A stretch of 64,000 nucleotides of DNA from Holophagaceae bacterium (lineage in GTDB: Bacteria; Acidobacteriota; Holophagae; Holophagales; Holophagaceae): contig JADKKO010000004.1 in NCBI GenBank assembly GCA_016720465.1, positions 558,001 to 622,000 of the forward strand, in the 5' to 3' direction. This document shows, one piece after another, positions 50,864 to 59,599 of the stretch. How positions within the stretch are numbered: the stretch's first letter is position 1; every line of letters starts with the position of its first letter. The notes beneath the pieces are model-generated. The model was not told the DNA's origin. It worked only from the letters and a program-made list of their open reading frames with translations, and searched no databases. The position numbers and the translations under genes were made by a program.

Positions 50864-53653
50864 ATGCTTAGGAATTCCCTTAATCTTGGCCGAGTAGCCG
50901 CGCTACTGGCACTCAGTGGATCCATCCTTTTGGCTGATGGAGCCCAGACAGGCACGGTAGCGGGCACCGTCAAGGACCCAAGCGGGGCTGTCCTTGCGGG
51001 AGTAAAACTCCAGATGCGGGGGGAAAACCTGCAGGGCGTCCGGACCACCACCACGAATGCCAAAGGCGACTACCGTTTCCTATTGTTGCCTCCTGGCCGC
51101 TATTCCCTGACGGCGGAACTCGATGGCTACAACACTGTCCGCGTCGATCTCACCGCTTCCGTGAACCTTGCCACCACCTTGAACATCCCCATGGGCAAGA
51201 TTGGAACCCAGGTGATCGAGGTGACCGCAAGCGCGACCACCATCGAACAGGGCACCACCACGGGCAATGCTACGGTCACCAAGGAACTTGTGGATCGTCT
51301 GCCGGTAGGCCGCACTTACCAGGGTGCCATGCAGCTCACCCCTGGCGTCACGGGCGGAGCCAATCCCAACGTGCTGGGCGGCCAATCAAGCGAGAACATC
51401 TACCTCATCGATGGTGTGGATACGACCGATCCCACAACTGGTACCTTCGGCCTGAACCTCGCTGAAGATTCCATCCAGGAAGTCCAGGTTCTCACGACGG
51501 GCATCAGCGCTGAATTTGGCCGTTTCAACGGGGCCGTGTCGAACGTCGTGACGAAGTCGGGCACCAACACCTTTGAGGGAATCCTCCGATACAACTTCAA
51601 CAATATCGCGTGGAACGCTTTGACCCCCGCAGGGCAGAAATTGGTGTCGGGGCAGTTTGTTGACAATGACAATTCGACAAAAAAGCCAGAAAGCAATCTG
51701 GTGAAGACGCCCTATATCACCATCGGCGGACCCATCTTCAAGGATCGGCTCTGGTACTTCGCCTCGTTCCAGATCCCCTCGACCAGTGCCCTGCAGGCCA
51801 CCACCCCCGGTCCCTTGGGCGGTGGCGGCATCCCCTTCGACCGCACCTTCAAGGCTGATCCTTTCTGGTACTCGGCGAAAGTGACCTGGGCCATCAACAA
51901 CGACCACACCGTTGCGTTCCAGAGGACCCAGGATCCGGCCATCATCAACCGGGTCAACTACGGCTCCACCACCTTCCTCGACACGACCACCATCCAGACC
52001 CAGGGCGGAAGTTTCAATTCGCTCACCTATCGGGGCATCCTGAGCCCGACGCTCACCCTTGAAGGCAAACTGGCCCAGCAGACGAGCGAACTCACCGTGA
52101 AGGGCGAAGGCGGCAGCAAGCACGCCTTCTATGATCAGGCTAACGGCTACCGCCAATATGAGAACGGTCCCTTCGAGGGTTACACCAAGCGGCCCAGGAC
52201 CCAGGGCAATTTATCCCTCACCTGGTTCCCCCAGTGGATGGGCTCCCACGAAGTCCGTTTCGGTGTCGACTACCAGAAGACCGACAGCAAGAACAAGTTC
52301 GGCAGTATCGGTAACCAGGATGTGTACTTCAGCGGCTTCACGGGGAATGTCGCAGTTCAAGGCCCCAATGGTTTGAACTACAACATGGATCCGGAAGCTG
52401 ACTATCTGGAAGTCTGGACCCCCCTCCTCGAGAGCAAAACCGAGAACAAGTACACCGCTTTCTATATCAATGATCGCTGGGCGGTGAACAAACATTGGGG
52501 TCTCAATATCGGCCTGCGCCGGGAATCGCTCACCGGCAACAACGACATTGGCCAGAACATCTGGAGCTACTCGAACATCGCGCCCAGGCTAGGTGTGACC
52601 TATGACCCCACGGGCGATGGCACCACCACCTTTGGCGTGACTTTCGGACGCTATTTCTACAGCCCCATCCAGGACGGCCTGGATGCGCAGAACAAGTTGG
52701 CCCAAGGCTACGACGATTACATGTACGTCAGCGGTGACCCGCATCTGCGCTCGAGCTTCAGCTCCACCTCGGTCTATACCTACAATCCAACCAGTGATCC
52801 GGGTCTTCGCTTCTCCAGCGACTTGAAGGGACCCCGCACCGATGAAACGACCCTGGTGTTGAAGCATGCCGCCTCGTCGCGCCTCTCCTTCCAGGCGGTC
52901 GGCGTCTACAAGGAATTCCATGATCAATTGGCCACGAGAACCTACTACGAACCAACCACCAACATCCGCGTGAGGCTGCTCGAGAACGCCGCCAACGCCA
53001 AGCGCCGCTATTCCGGCCTGTTGTTGAGCAGCGAGTACACCGGCGAGAAGTACTACATCTACGCGAACGCGACCCTCTCCCGCCTGTTCGGCAACATCGA
53101 CCAGACCGGCCAGGGCGGGTCTTTCAATGTTTTGACTTCCGGGACTTACGCGCCTACCTACAACACCAATAACGCAGAGGGGCTGCTGTCTTCGGATAGG
53201 ACCTTGGTGGTGAAGCTGTTCGCCACCCGCAAGTTCACCTGGAACAAGTTCTATCTTGACAACGGGTTCCGCGTCCAGTTCAACAGCGGCGCGCCCTACC
53301 AGTTGACCTACAGCCGCTCGAATTCCGCGGCTCCGAGCTATGTCACCCCTGGGGACAAGACCTTATCCGTCATTTTCGGTGGCGTCCGGAACACCAATCG
53401 GTTCAACGACAACTACAATGTCGATTACACCGCCACGTTCGGTTATGACTTCACCAAGCGGTACAAGGTGTTTGTGCGGGCCGACATCACCAACGTCTTC
53501 AACCGCCAGGAACAGGTGAGCTGGAACACGACCGTGAGCTACAGCAACACCACCGGCGTCCTTTCCACCGGCTCGCTCTTCGGCCATCCCACCAGCATCA
53601 ACAATTACGTTGCTGCCCGGACGCTCCTGTTCAGCCTCGGATTGAAATTCTGA
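50864..53653 (+). CDS. Oar-like TonB-dependent outer-membrane receptor
   Basis: The protein is 929 residues; GGAGG lies seven bases before ATG. A signal peptide is followed by a carboxypeptidase-regulatory (CarboxypepD_reg) domain (GTVAGTVKDPSGAVLAGVKL), a plug domain (TKELVDRLPVGRTYQG ... NIYLIDGVD) and a beta-barrel ending in an aromatic residue (LLFSLGLKF). This is the layout of the Oar/CarboxypepD_reg receptors expanded in Acidobacteriota, used for TonB-driven uptake of large substrates or for sensing. The substrate is unknown. No TonB/ExbBD gene is near. A strong terminator follows. Confidence 0.92.
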   Translation: MLRNSLNLGRVAALLALSGSILLADGAQTGTVAGTVKDPSGAVLAGVKLQMRGENLQGVRTTTTNAKGDYRFLLLPPGRYSLTAELDGYNTVRVDLTASVNLATTLNIPMGKIGTQVIEVTASATTIEQGTTTGNATVTKELVDRLPVGRTYQGAMQLTPGVTGGANPNVLGGQSSENIYLIDGVDTTDPTTGTFGLNLAEDSIQEVQVLTTGISAEFGRFNGAVSNVVTKSGTNTFEGILRYNFNNIAWNALTPAGQKLVSGQFVDNDNSTKKPESNLVKTPYITIGGPIFKDRLWYFASFQIPSTSALQATTPGPLGGGGIPFDRTFKADPFWYSAKVTWAINNDHTVAFQRTQDPAIINRVNYGSTTFLDTTTIQTQGGSFNSLTYRGILSPTLTLEGKLAQQTSELTVKGEGGSKHAFYDQANGYRQYENGPFEGYTKRPRTQGNLSLTWFPQWMGSHEVRFGVDYQKTDSKNKFGSIGNQDVYFSGFTGNVAVQGPNGLNYNMDPEADYLEVWTPLLESKTENKYTAFYINDRWAVNKHWGLNIGLRRESLTGNNDIGQNIWSYSNIAPRLGVTYDPTGDGTTTFGVTFGRYFYSPIQDGLDAQNKLAQGYDDYMYVSGDPHLRSSFSSTSVYTYNPTSDPGLRFSSDLKGPRTDETTLVLKHAASSRLSFQAVGVYKEFHDQLATRTYYEPTTNIRVRLLENAANAKRRYSGLLLSSEYTGEKYYIYANATLSRLFGNIDQTGQGGSFNVLTSGTYAPTYNTNNAEGLLSSDRTLVVKLFATRKFTWNKFYLDNGFRVQFNSGAPYQLTYSRSNSAAPSYVTPGDKTLSVIFGGVRNTNRFNDNYNVDYTATFGYDFTKRYKVFVRADITNVFNRQEQVSWNTTVSYSNTTGVLSTGSLFGHPTSINNYVAARTLLFSLGLKF

Positions 53654-53671
53654 TCCAAGCCGAATTTCCAT

Positions 53672-53706
53672 AAAACGAGGAGGGGATAGAACCCCTCCTC
53701 GTTTTT
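53672..53706 (+). terminator. Rho-independent terminator after the TonB-dependent receptor gene
   Basis: AAAACGAGGAGGGG (53672-53685) and CCCCTCCTCGTTTT (53692-53705) form a 14-bp perfect stem with a 6-base loop, extended by further T residues. It lies 19 bases after the receptor stop. Confidence 0.95.
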
Positions 53707-53768
53707 AAAACTCAATATTTGGCGGAATGACGGATCCGATAGTCCCTTGTAAATGAACCGCGATACTG

Positions 53769-53787
53769 AAAATTAACAAAAATTAAC
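53769..53787 (+). promoter_or_regulatory. TTAAC-N5-TTAAC direct-repeat element (copy C)
   Basis: AAAATTAACAAAAATTAACCACCGG lies about 55-75 bases before the CehA-like gene start; its core TTAACAAAAATTAACCA matches copy B upstream of the M4 protease at both half-sites and in the trailing CA. Confidence 0.45.
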
Positions 53788-53842
53788 CACCGGCATTCCA
53801 TCGGACCCCTGATTCTTGAATGAATCCGACTGCAGAGGTCCC

Positions 53843-56800
53843 ATGCGAATGCACCGTTCCTGTCTCTCTCTTCTGGCCACGCTGCTCATCGGTTCGGCGC
53901 TCCCGGCGCAATCGCCGGCGCCTGTGAAAGGCGCGAGGATCCCCCATCCCGACCATAGCGAATTCGAGGCCCTGCTGAAGGTGCCTTTCGTGGGGGACCA
54001 GGGCGGCGACGCGCGGGTGTTCACGCTGCACTTCAGCTTCCCGGATGCGGAAGACCTGGCGGTGGCCGCGTGGCGCGTGGAGCTGACGGACAGCCGCGGC
54101 ATCATCCTCCGCGCATGGCGGGGCGAGGCGCCCATGGCGAATGCCAAGGCGACCGTCCGCGTGCCCTGGGATGGCCTGGACCGCCGCGGCCGCGTCCTTC
54201 CGGCCGGGCACTACAAAGTGCGCATGATGGCGAGCTCGATGACCCAGCTGGAATTCCGCAAGGCCTTGCAGCCCGACCAGGCCAGCCGGGTCGAGCACCA
54301 CTTGGCCAACGCCAGCGAGAATGTGGAAGACCAGACCTTCGACATCCAGGTCGGCAGGCCCGCGCGGCCCTCCATGCCGGCCTTCCGGGCCCTGCCCGTG
54401 AGCGCCGCCGGAGACACAGCCTTGGCCGCGGCCTCGAAGCAGGGCGCGCCGTTCGAGGCATCGCGGCCCGCGCTGGGCGGCCTGCCCTACACCATCTATT
54501 TCGGCAATCTGCATAGCCAGACCAACCACAGCGACGGCGGCGGCGAGATCAGCACCTGCTCGGGCGCGCATGCCCCCCAGAGCGGCACCTATGGACCCGC
54601 CCAGGCCTTCCAGTTCGCCTTGAACCAGGGCCTGGACGTGCTGATGTGCTCCGAGCACAACCACATGTACGACGGCTCCACGGGCACCAACACCGCCGCA
54701 GATCCCCTCACGGCCCACAACCTGTACCAGTCCGGTTTGTCCGCCGCATCCACCTTCAATGCCGCGAACCCCGGCTTCCTGGGCATCTACGGCCTGGAAT
54801 GGGGCGTCATCAGCAATGGCGGCCATTTGAACATCCTGAACGCGGATGGCGTCCTCAACTGGGAGTCCAATGGCTCCGGCCAGCTCATCGGCGACTACAA
54901 CACGCCCAAGAACGACTATGCGGGGCTCTACACGCTGATGAGGACCAAGGGCTGGGTGGGCCAGTTCAACCATCCTTCGCTCTCAAGCCAGTTCATCGTG
55001 GGCGGAACGGCCCTGGGCTACACGGCTGATGGCGACGAGGCCATGGCCCTCTGCGAAGTGCTCAACACTTCGGCCTTCTCCACCAACCTCACCGAAACCG
55101 AGACCGGCCACAGCAGTTGGGAGCAGACCTTCAACGCGCTCCTGGCCTACGGCTACCATCTGGCGCCCAGCACCGACCAGGACAACCACTGCGCCAACTG
55201 GGGCGCCAGCTCCACCAACCGGACGGGCGTGTTGATTCCCACCGGGACGCCCCTCACCATGGCGAGCTTCATGGATGCGGTCAAGGCCCGGCGCGTCTAC
55301 GCCACCATGGACAAGAACGCGCAGCTCATCCTCACGGCCAATGGCCATGTCATGGGCGAGCGGTTCGTCAACAGCGGCTCCCTGACCCTGACCGCGAACT
55401 ATTCCAGCGCCAACGGCCACACGGTCTCCCAGGTGCAGATCTTCGAAGGCGTCCCGGGCAGCGGCGTCGCCGTGAGCCAGACCTCCAACACGGCGGTCAC
55501 CACCATCACTCCGGCCAATGGCGAACATTTCTATTACGCCAAGATCACCCAGGACAACGGCGACCTGATGTGGTCGGCACCAGTGTGGGTGACCCAGGGC
55601 GGAACCCCCGCCAACACCGTCACGGCCACCATCTCCAGCCCCACGGGCAATCTGACGGTCGCCTCGGGCACCGCGGTGAATTTCGCGGGCAGCGCCACCA
55701 GCAGCGCGGGAAACCCGCTCACCTATTCATGGAACTTCGGCGATGGCGGCACCGCCGCAGGAGCGGCGGCCAGCCACACCTTCACCAACAGCGGCGCGAG
55801 TCCGGCCGCCAGCACGGTGACCTTCACCGCCAACGACGGAACAGCCACGGGGACCGCGACCCGCGTGATCACCGTGAACCCGGCCGCCGGGGCGAACACC
55901 GCGCCGACCATTTCCGCCATCGGAAACCAGGCCACCGCGCAGGACACACCGACGGCGCCCATTTCGTTCACCATCGGCGACGCGGAAACCGCCGCCACCT
56001 CCTTGTCCGTGGCGGGCAGCTCCTCCAATGCGGCACTGCTTCCAAACGCGAATATCACCTTCGGCGGAACGGGTTCGGCCCGCACCTTGACCCTGACTCC
56101 CGCGGCCGGCCAGAGCGGCACAGCCGTGGTCACCGTGACCGTGACGGATGGCGGCGGCCTCGCCGCCAGCGCCTCGTTCACGCTCACCGTGAATCCCGCG
56201 GGCGGCGCCGGCAGCCTCCTCATCAGCCAGTACTACGAGGGCCTGAGCAACGACAAGTGGATCGAGATCACCAATGTCGGTAGCGCCGTGATGAACCTGG
56301 CCTCGCCGGCCCGTTACCTGGCCCTTTACGCGAACACCGCCGCGGACGCGCCTTCCGGCCTCGCTCCCAGCAGCTCCCTCGCCCTCACGGGCAGCCTGGC
56401 GCCGGGCGCCAGCCTACTCTTCAAGAACAGCGCCTCGGCCAATCCCACCTATGCCACAGGAACCGCCAGCGGCGTCATCAATTTCAACGGGGACGACCTG
56501 GTGATTTTGAGCGCCAGCAACGGCACCGCCGCCTGGGCGGACCGCCTGGATGTCGTGGGGAATGGCACGGCCTGGGGCACGGACAAGTCCTTCGCGCGGA
56601 TCGCCACGGTCGGCGGTGGAAACCCGACCTACACGCCTGCGGAATGGACCCCGTTGACGCTGGCCGCCGTGAACGGCGCCGCCACCGGGACCACCGAACG
56701 GCTGGGCACCCACATCTTCGGATCCGCCCCTGCGGACACCCAGGCTCCCACCGTCAGCGCCACCGAGATCGGCACCAGCGGCACGATCACCTTCAATGCC

Positions 56801-57931
56801 ACCGCTACGGATAACGTCGGCGTCACAAAGGTCGAGTTCTACGTGGATGGCGTGCTGAAGGGCACGGACACCGCATCGCCCTATTCCATGACGCTGGACT
56901 CCACCACCTTGACCAACGCAGCGCATTCGCTGACCGCCAAGGCCTATGACGCCGCCAGCAACATCGGCACGAGCACGGCCGTGAGCTTCACCATCAGCAA
57001 TGCCGTGCCCGATACCCAGGCTCCCACCGTCAGCGCCACCGAGACCGGCACCAGCGGCACGATCACCTTCAATGCCACGGCCACGGACAATGTCGGCGTC
57101 ACGAAGGTCGAGTTCTACGTGGATGGCGTGCTGAAGGGCACGGACACCGCATCGCCCTATTCCATGACCCTGGACTCCACCACGTTGACCAACGCAGCAC
57201 ATTCGCTCACCGCCAAGGCCTATGACGCCGCCAGCAACATCGGCACGAGTACGGCCGTGAGCTTCACCATCAGCAATGCCGTGCCCGATACCCAGGCTCC
57301 CACCGTCAGCGCAACCGAGACCGGCACCAGCGGCACCATCACCTTCAATGCCACGGCCACGGACAATGTCGGCGTCACGAAGGTCGAGTTCTACGTGGAT
57401 GGCGTACTGAAGGGCACGGACACCGCATCGCCCTATTCCATGACCCTGGACTCCACCACGTTGACCAACGCAGCGCATTCGCTGACAGCCAAGGCCTATG
57501 ACGCCGCCAGCAACATCGGCACGAGCACGGCCGTGAGCTTCACCATCAACAATTCCGTATCCACCACCTTTAATGAAGTGGAGGCCAACAACACCCAGGC
57601 CACCGCCAACGCAGTGGGTGCCACCATCACGAAGATCGTCGGCTACTTCCCATCCACGACCGACAACAACGACTACTTCAACGTCACCTTGCTGGCGGGC
57701 CGCACGCTCATCGTGGACATGACCGGTCCCACGGCATCCGCCCAGGACTACGATCTGTACCTGCTGAGCAGCACCGGCACGCAGCTGGCGTCCTCCACTG
57801 GCAGCAGCACCACCGAGCACGTGAGCTACAAGAACACCAATGCGACCGCGTCGAAGGTCATCACGATCCGCGTGAACCGCTACGCCAGTTCCAGCAGCGT
57901 CACACCCTACACGCTGACCATGAGCCGGTGA
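53843..57931 (+). CDS. Exported CehA/McbA-like PHP metallohydrolase with PKD, lamin-tail, Ig repeats and PPC
   Basis: The protein is 1362 residues; ATG 53843 has AGAGG upstream and starts a signal peptide ending at LPAQ. The PHP-type hydrolase region has putative metal ligands in FGNLHSQTNHSDGG (H224, H229, D231), CSEHNH (H272, H274), FNHPS (H377) and DQDNH (H449). A PKD domain, a cadherin/Ig-like segment, a lamin-tail domain (LLISQYYEGLSNDKWIEI, about 789-960), three nearly identical 92-residue Ig domains and one PPC domain ending PYTLTMSR follow. CehA relatives hydrolyse esters or phosphoesters; the substrate here is unknown. Confidence 0.88.
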   Translation: MRMHRSCLSLLATLLIGSALPAQSPAPVKGARIPHPDHSEFEALLKVPFVGDQGGDARVFTLHFSFPDAEDLAVAAWRVELTDSRGIILRAWRGEAPMANAKATVRVPWDGLDRRGRVLPAGHYKVRMMASSMTQLEFRKALQPDQASRVEHHLANASENVEDQTFDIQVGRPARPSMPAFRALPVSAAGDTALAAASKQGAPFEASRPALGGLPYTIYFGNLHSQTNHSDGGGEISTCSGAHAPQSGTYGPAQAFQFALNQGLDVLMCSEHNHMYDGSTGTNTAADPLTAHNLYQSGLSAASTFNAANPGFLGIYGLEWGVISNGGHLNILNADGVLNWESNGSGQLIGDYNTPKNDYAGLYTLMRTKGWVGQFNHPSLSSQFIVGGTALGYTADGDEAMALCEVLNTSAFSTNLTETETGHSSWEQTFNALLAYGYHLAPSTDQDNHCANWGASSTNRTGVLIPTGTPLTMASFMDAVKARRVYATMDKNAQLILTANGHVMGERFVNSGSLTLTANYSSANGHTVSQVQIFEGVPGSGVAVSQTSNTAVTTITPANGEHFYYAKITQDNGDLMWSAPVWVTQGGTPANTVTATISSPTGNLTVASGTAVNFAGSATSSAGNPLTYSWNFGDGGTAAGAAASHTFTNSGASPAASTVTFTANDGTATGTATRVITVNPAAGANTAPTISAIGNQATAQDTPTAPISFTIGDAETAATSLSVAGSSSNAALLPNANITFGGTGSARTLTLTPAAGQSGTAVVTVTVTDGGGLAASASFTLTVNPAGGAGSLLISQYYEGLSNDKWIEITNVGSAVMNLASPARYLALYANTAADAPSGLAPSSSLALTGSLAPGASLLFKNSASANPTYATGTASGVINFNGDDLVILSASNGTAAWADRLDVVGNGTAWGTDKSFARIATVGGGNPTYTPAEWTPLTLAAVNGAATGTTERLGTHIFGSAPADTQAPTVSATEIGTSGTITFNATATDNVGVTKVEFYVDGVLKGTDTASPYSMTLDSTTLTNAAHSLTAKAYDAASNIGTSTAVSFTISNAVPDTQAPTVSATETGTSGTITFNATATDNVGVTKVEFYVDGVLKGTDTASPYSMTLDSTTLTNAAHSLTAKAYDAASNIGTSTAVSFTISNAVPDTQAPTVSATETGTSGTITFNATATDNVGVTKVEFYVDGVLKGTDTASPYSMTLDSTTLTNAAHSLTAKAYDAASNIGTSTAVSFTINNSVSTTFNEVEANNTQATANAVGATITKIVGYFPSTTDNNDYFNVTLLAGRTLIVDMTGPTASAQDYDLYLLSSTGTQLASSTGSSTTEHVSYKNTNATASKVITIRVNRYASSSSVTPYTLTMSR
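56735..57550 (+). repeat. Three tandem 276-bp repeats inside the CehA-like gene
   Basis: Units start at 56735, 57011 and 57287, each encoding a 92-residue Ig-like domain (DTQAPTVSATETGTSGTITF ... SFTISN). The second and third differ at only a few bases; the first has Ile instead of Thr in one position and a few more synonymous changes. The near-identity at DNA level implies recent duplication or gene conversion. The reading frame is kept. Confidence 0.95.
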
Positions 57932-57958
57932 CGGCATCCGGCTCCGGGTTTCAAGATC

Positions 57959-58069
57959 TAGTCTCAAGTCCTAAGTCTCAAGTCATTTTGAGGCGCCTCG
58001 GCGTACCACAATTGAATGCGGCCAAAGGCCGCCTCCATATTGAGACTTGAGACTTGGGACTTGGGCCTA
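57959..58069. repeat. Inverted repeat built of TCTCAAGTC words between convergent genes
   Basis: The left arm (57959-57996) reads TAGTCTCAAGTCCTAAGTC and onward to TTTTGAGGCG; the right arm (58030-58069) is its imperfect complement, GAGACTTGAGACTTGGGACT in the middle. Each arm repeats short words (CTCAAGTC, CTAAGTC). It lies between the convergent CehA-like and NFACT genes and may end both transcripts. Confidence 0.75.
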
Positions 58070-58086
58070 CAGCCCTCCGCCCCGCC

Positions 58087-59505
58087 TCACGCTTTTGGAT
58101 ATACGCGCAGCGCCTTCCACTGCTTGAGCATCACCTTTCCCGGCTCGAAACCCCGGGGTTTGCTCACATCGGCTACGCGGCAGAGGTGCACTTCCACCTT
58201 GCCGCCGTCCCTGGCCTTGCTATGGAAGGCCGCCAGTTCCGCGGCCCGCTCCAACACCTCCCGGGGGGCATCGCCCAGCTTGTCGGGATTACGGATGATG
58301 ACGTGGCTGCCGGGCACGCCTGCCACATGCAACCACCAGTCCAAAGGCGCTGCGACCTTGAAGGTGAGGCGGTCGTTGTCCGCATCGCCTTTGCCGATGA
58401 GCACTTCGAATCCGTCGATGACCACGGAGCGGAAGGCCAGGCCTTTGCCGTCGGCGCGCCGGTTCGGCTGCTTGTCCTCGCGTTTGGGTAGTTGATTCAT
58501 GGGCGTCTTGTTTTTGGGTTTTTCGGTTGGAGGCGCTGCGCCTAGATCGAGGGCCTTCAATTGTCGCAGCCGCTCGGCTTCCAGTTGCGCGACCTTTGCC
58601 AGTCCACGTTCCGCGCGCTTGGCCGCGGAGTACCACCGCTGGGCAGCGGCTTCGGCGTTCAATCCAGGAGGCAGGTCCAGCGTACTGCCGTCCAGCAGCT
58701 CCACGTGCCCCGGAGCGCCCTTCAAGCGATACAGCTCGGCCGAGAGGCGGGAGGCTTTGGACTTGGATCCGAGGGAAGCCCGATGGCGTTCAAGGTCCCG
58801 TTTCAGTGCCTCGCCCAGCCGATCAAGCCGGGCTCGCTCCGACACAAGCCGGCGGTCCACGGCGACCTTCGCAGGATTCAGCAGCAGGTGTTCCGCCTGG
58901 GCCAGGGACCAGGCGTGGTGGCGCGCCGCCAGATCGCCTTCGCCATCGAGAATTTCATCCAGGGCGCCCGAGAGGGCCAACTCCAGGCGGTCCGGGAAGG
59001 CGTCCTTCCACCTCAGCAGGGGCGGAGGATCGTGGTCGGGCACGGGCGCCACGGCCGGAAACGGCGAGCCCATGCCGATCCGGACCGCATTCAGATCCAA
59101 CCCATCGAGCCGGAGCCCGGCGCGGCCGGGGATGGCCTGAAAGGCAAGGCGCATGCCCTCGATGCGGCCGGTGAGCACGCGCCGCCGGAAATCCAGTCCC
59201 AGCCACCGCTCCCGGGGATCGCCATGGACGGCTTCGAGCCGCGCGCCTTTCAATTCCAGACCCCAGCGCCGGGACAGCTCCACCTTGGCTTCGGCTTTGA
59301 GAATCCGGCAGGCCTCGTCGCCCTCCCGCACGAGCCACAGCCGGGGCCCCGGGTGCAGCAGGAAGACCCAGGTCCACCCGCGTCCGGAACCTTTGGATGG
59401 GCTGAAGACCATCAGCAGGGCCCGGTGCGACACATGCACCGCGTCCACGGATGCGCCCAGGGCCAGCCGGTGGCGGGCGAGGGCGAGGAGCAGCGGCGCA
59501 TCCAT
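58087..59505 (-). CDS. NFACT/RqcH-like ribosome quality-control protein (short form)
   Basis: The protein is 472 residues from the ATG at 59503-59505. The C-terminal NFACT-R domain is clear: FEVLIGKGDADNDRLTFKV, DWWLHVAGVPGSHVIIRNP and the Lys-rich end. A coiled-coil region precedes it (ELYRLKGAPGHVELL ... AAQRWYSAAKRAERGL). The N-terminal NFACT-N part is divergent and the protein is about 100 residues shorter than usual RqcH (near 570). RqcH adds Ala tails to stalled nascent chains on 50S subunits. The family is sure; whether tailing activity is retained is not. Confidence 0.87.
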   Translation of the reverse strand: MDAPLLLALARHRLALGASVDAVHVSHRALLMVFSPSKGSGRGWTWVFLLHPGPRLWLVREGDEACRILKAEAKVELSRRWGLELKGARLEAVHGDPRERWLGLDFRRRVLTGRIEGMRLAFQAIPGRAGLRLDGLDLNAVRIGMGSPFPAVAPVPDHDPPPLLRWKDAFPDRLELALSGALDEILDGEGDLAARHHAWSLAQAEHLLLNPAKVAVDRRLVSERARLDRLGEALKRDLERHRASLGSKSKASRLSAELYRLKGAPGHVELLDGSTLDLPPGLNAEAAAQRWYSAAKRAERGLAKVAQLEAERLRQLKALDLGAAPPTEKPKNKTPMNQLPKREDKQPNRRADGKGLAFRSVVIDGFEVLIGKGDADNDRLTFKVAAPLDWWLHVAGVPGSHVIIRNPDKLGDAPREVLERAAELAAFHSKARDGGKVEVHLCRVADVSKPRGFEPGKVMLKQWKALRVYPKA

Positions 59506-59599
59506 GGTTCCAAGGTGGCACACCTGGGCCCTGCGGGCCATGCGGCTGTCCCGTGCGGCCTACCGCTCTGCCACACTGGACCTTCTTCTCGGATCCTCC

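Noticed and set aside
56735..57550. CRISPR-like or minisatellite array.
   Set aside because: The 276-bp unit is coding, in frame and without spacers; it encodes Ig-like domains.
58561..59599. Upstream extension of the kinase frame by more than 300 codons.
   Set aside because: The extension is antisense to the NFACT gene, has no signal peptide or conserved segment, and the real start is more likely at 59600 with a frame correction.
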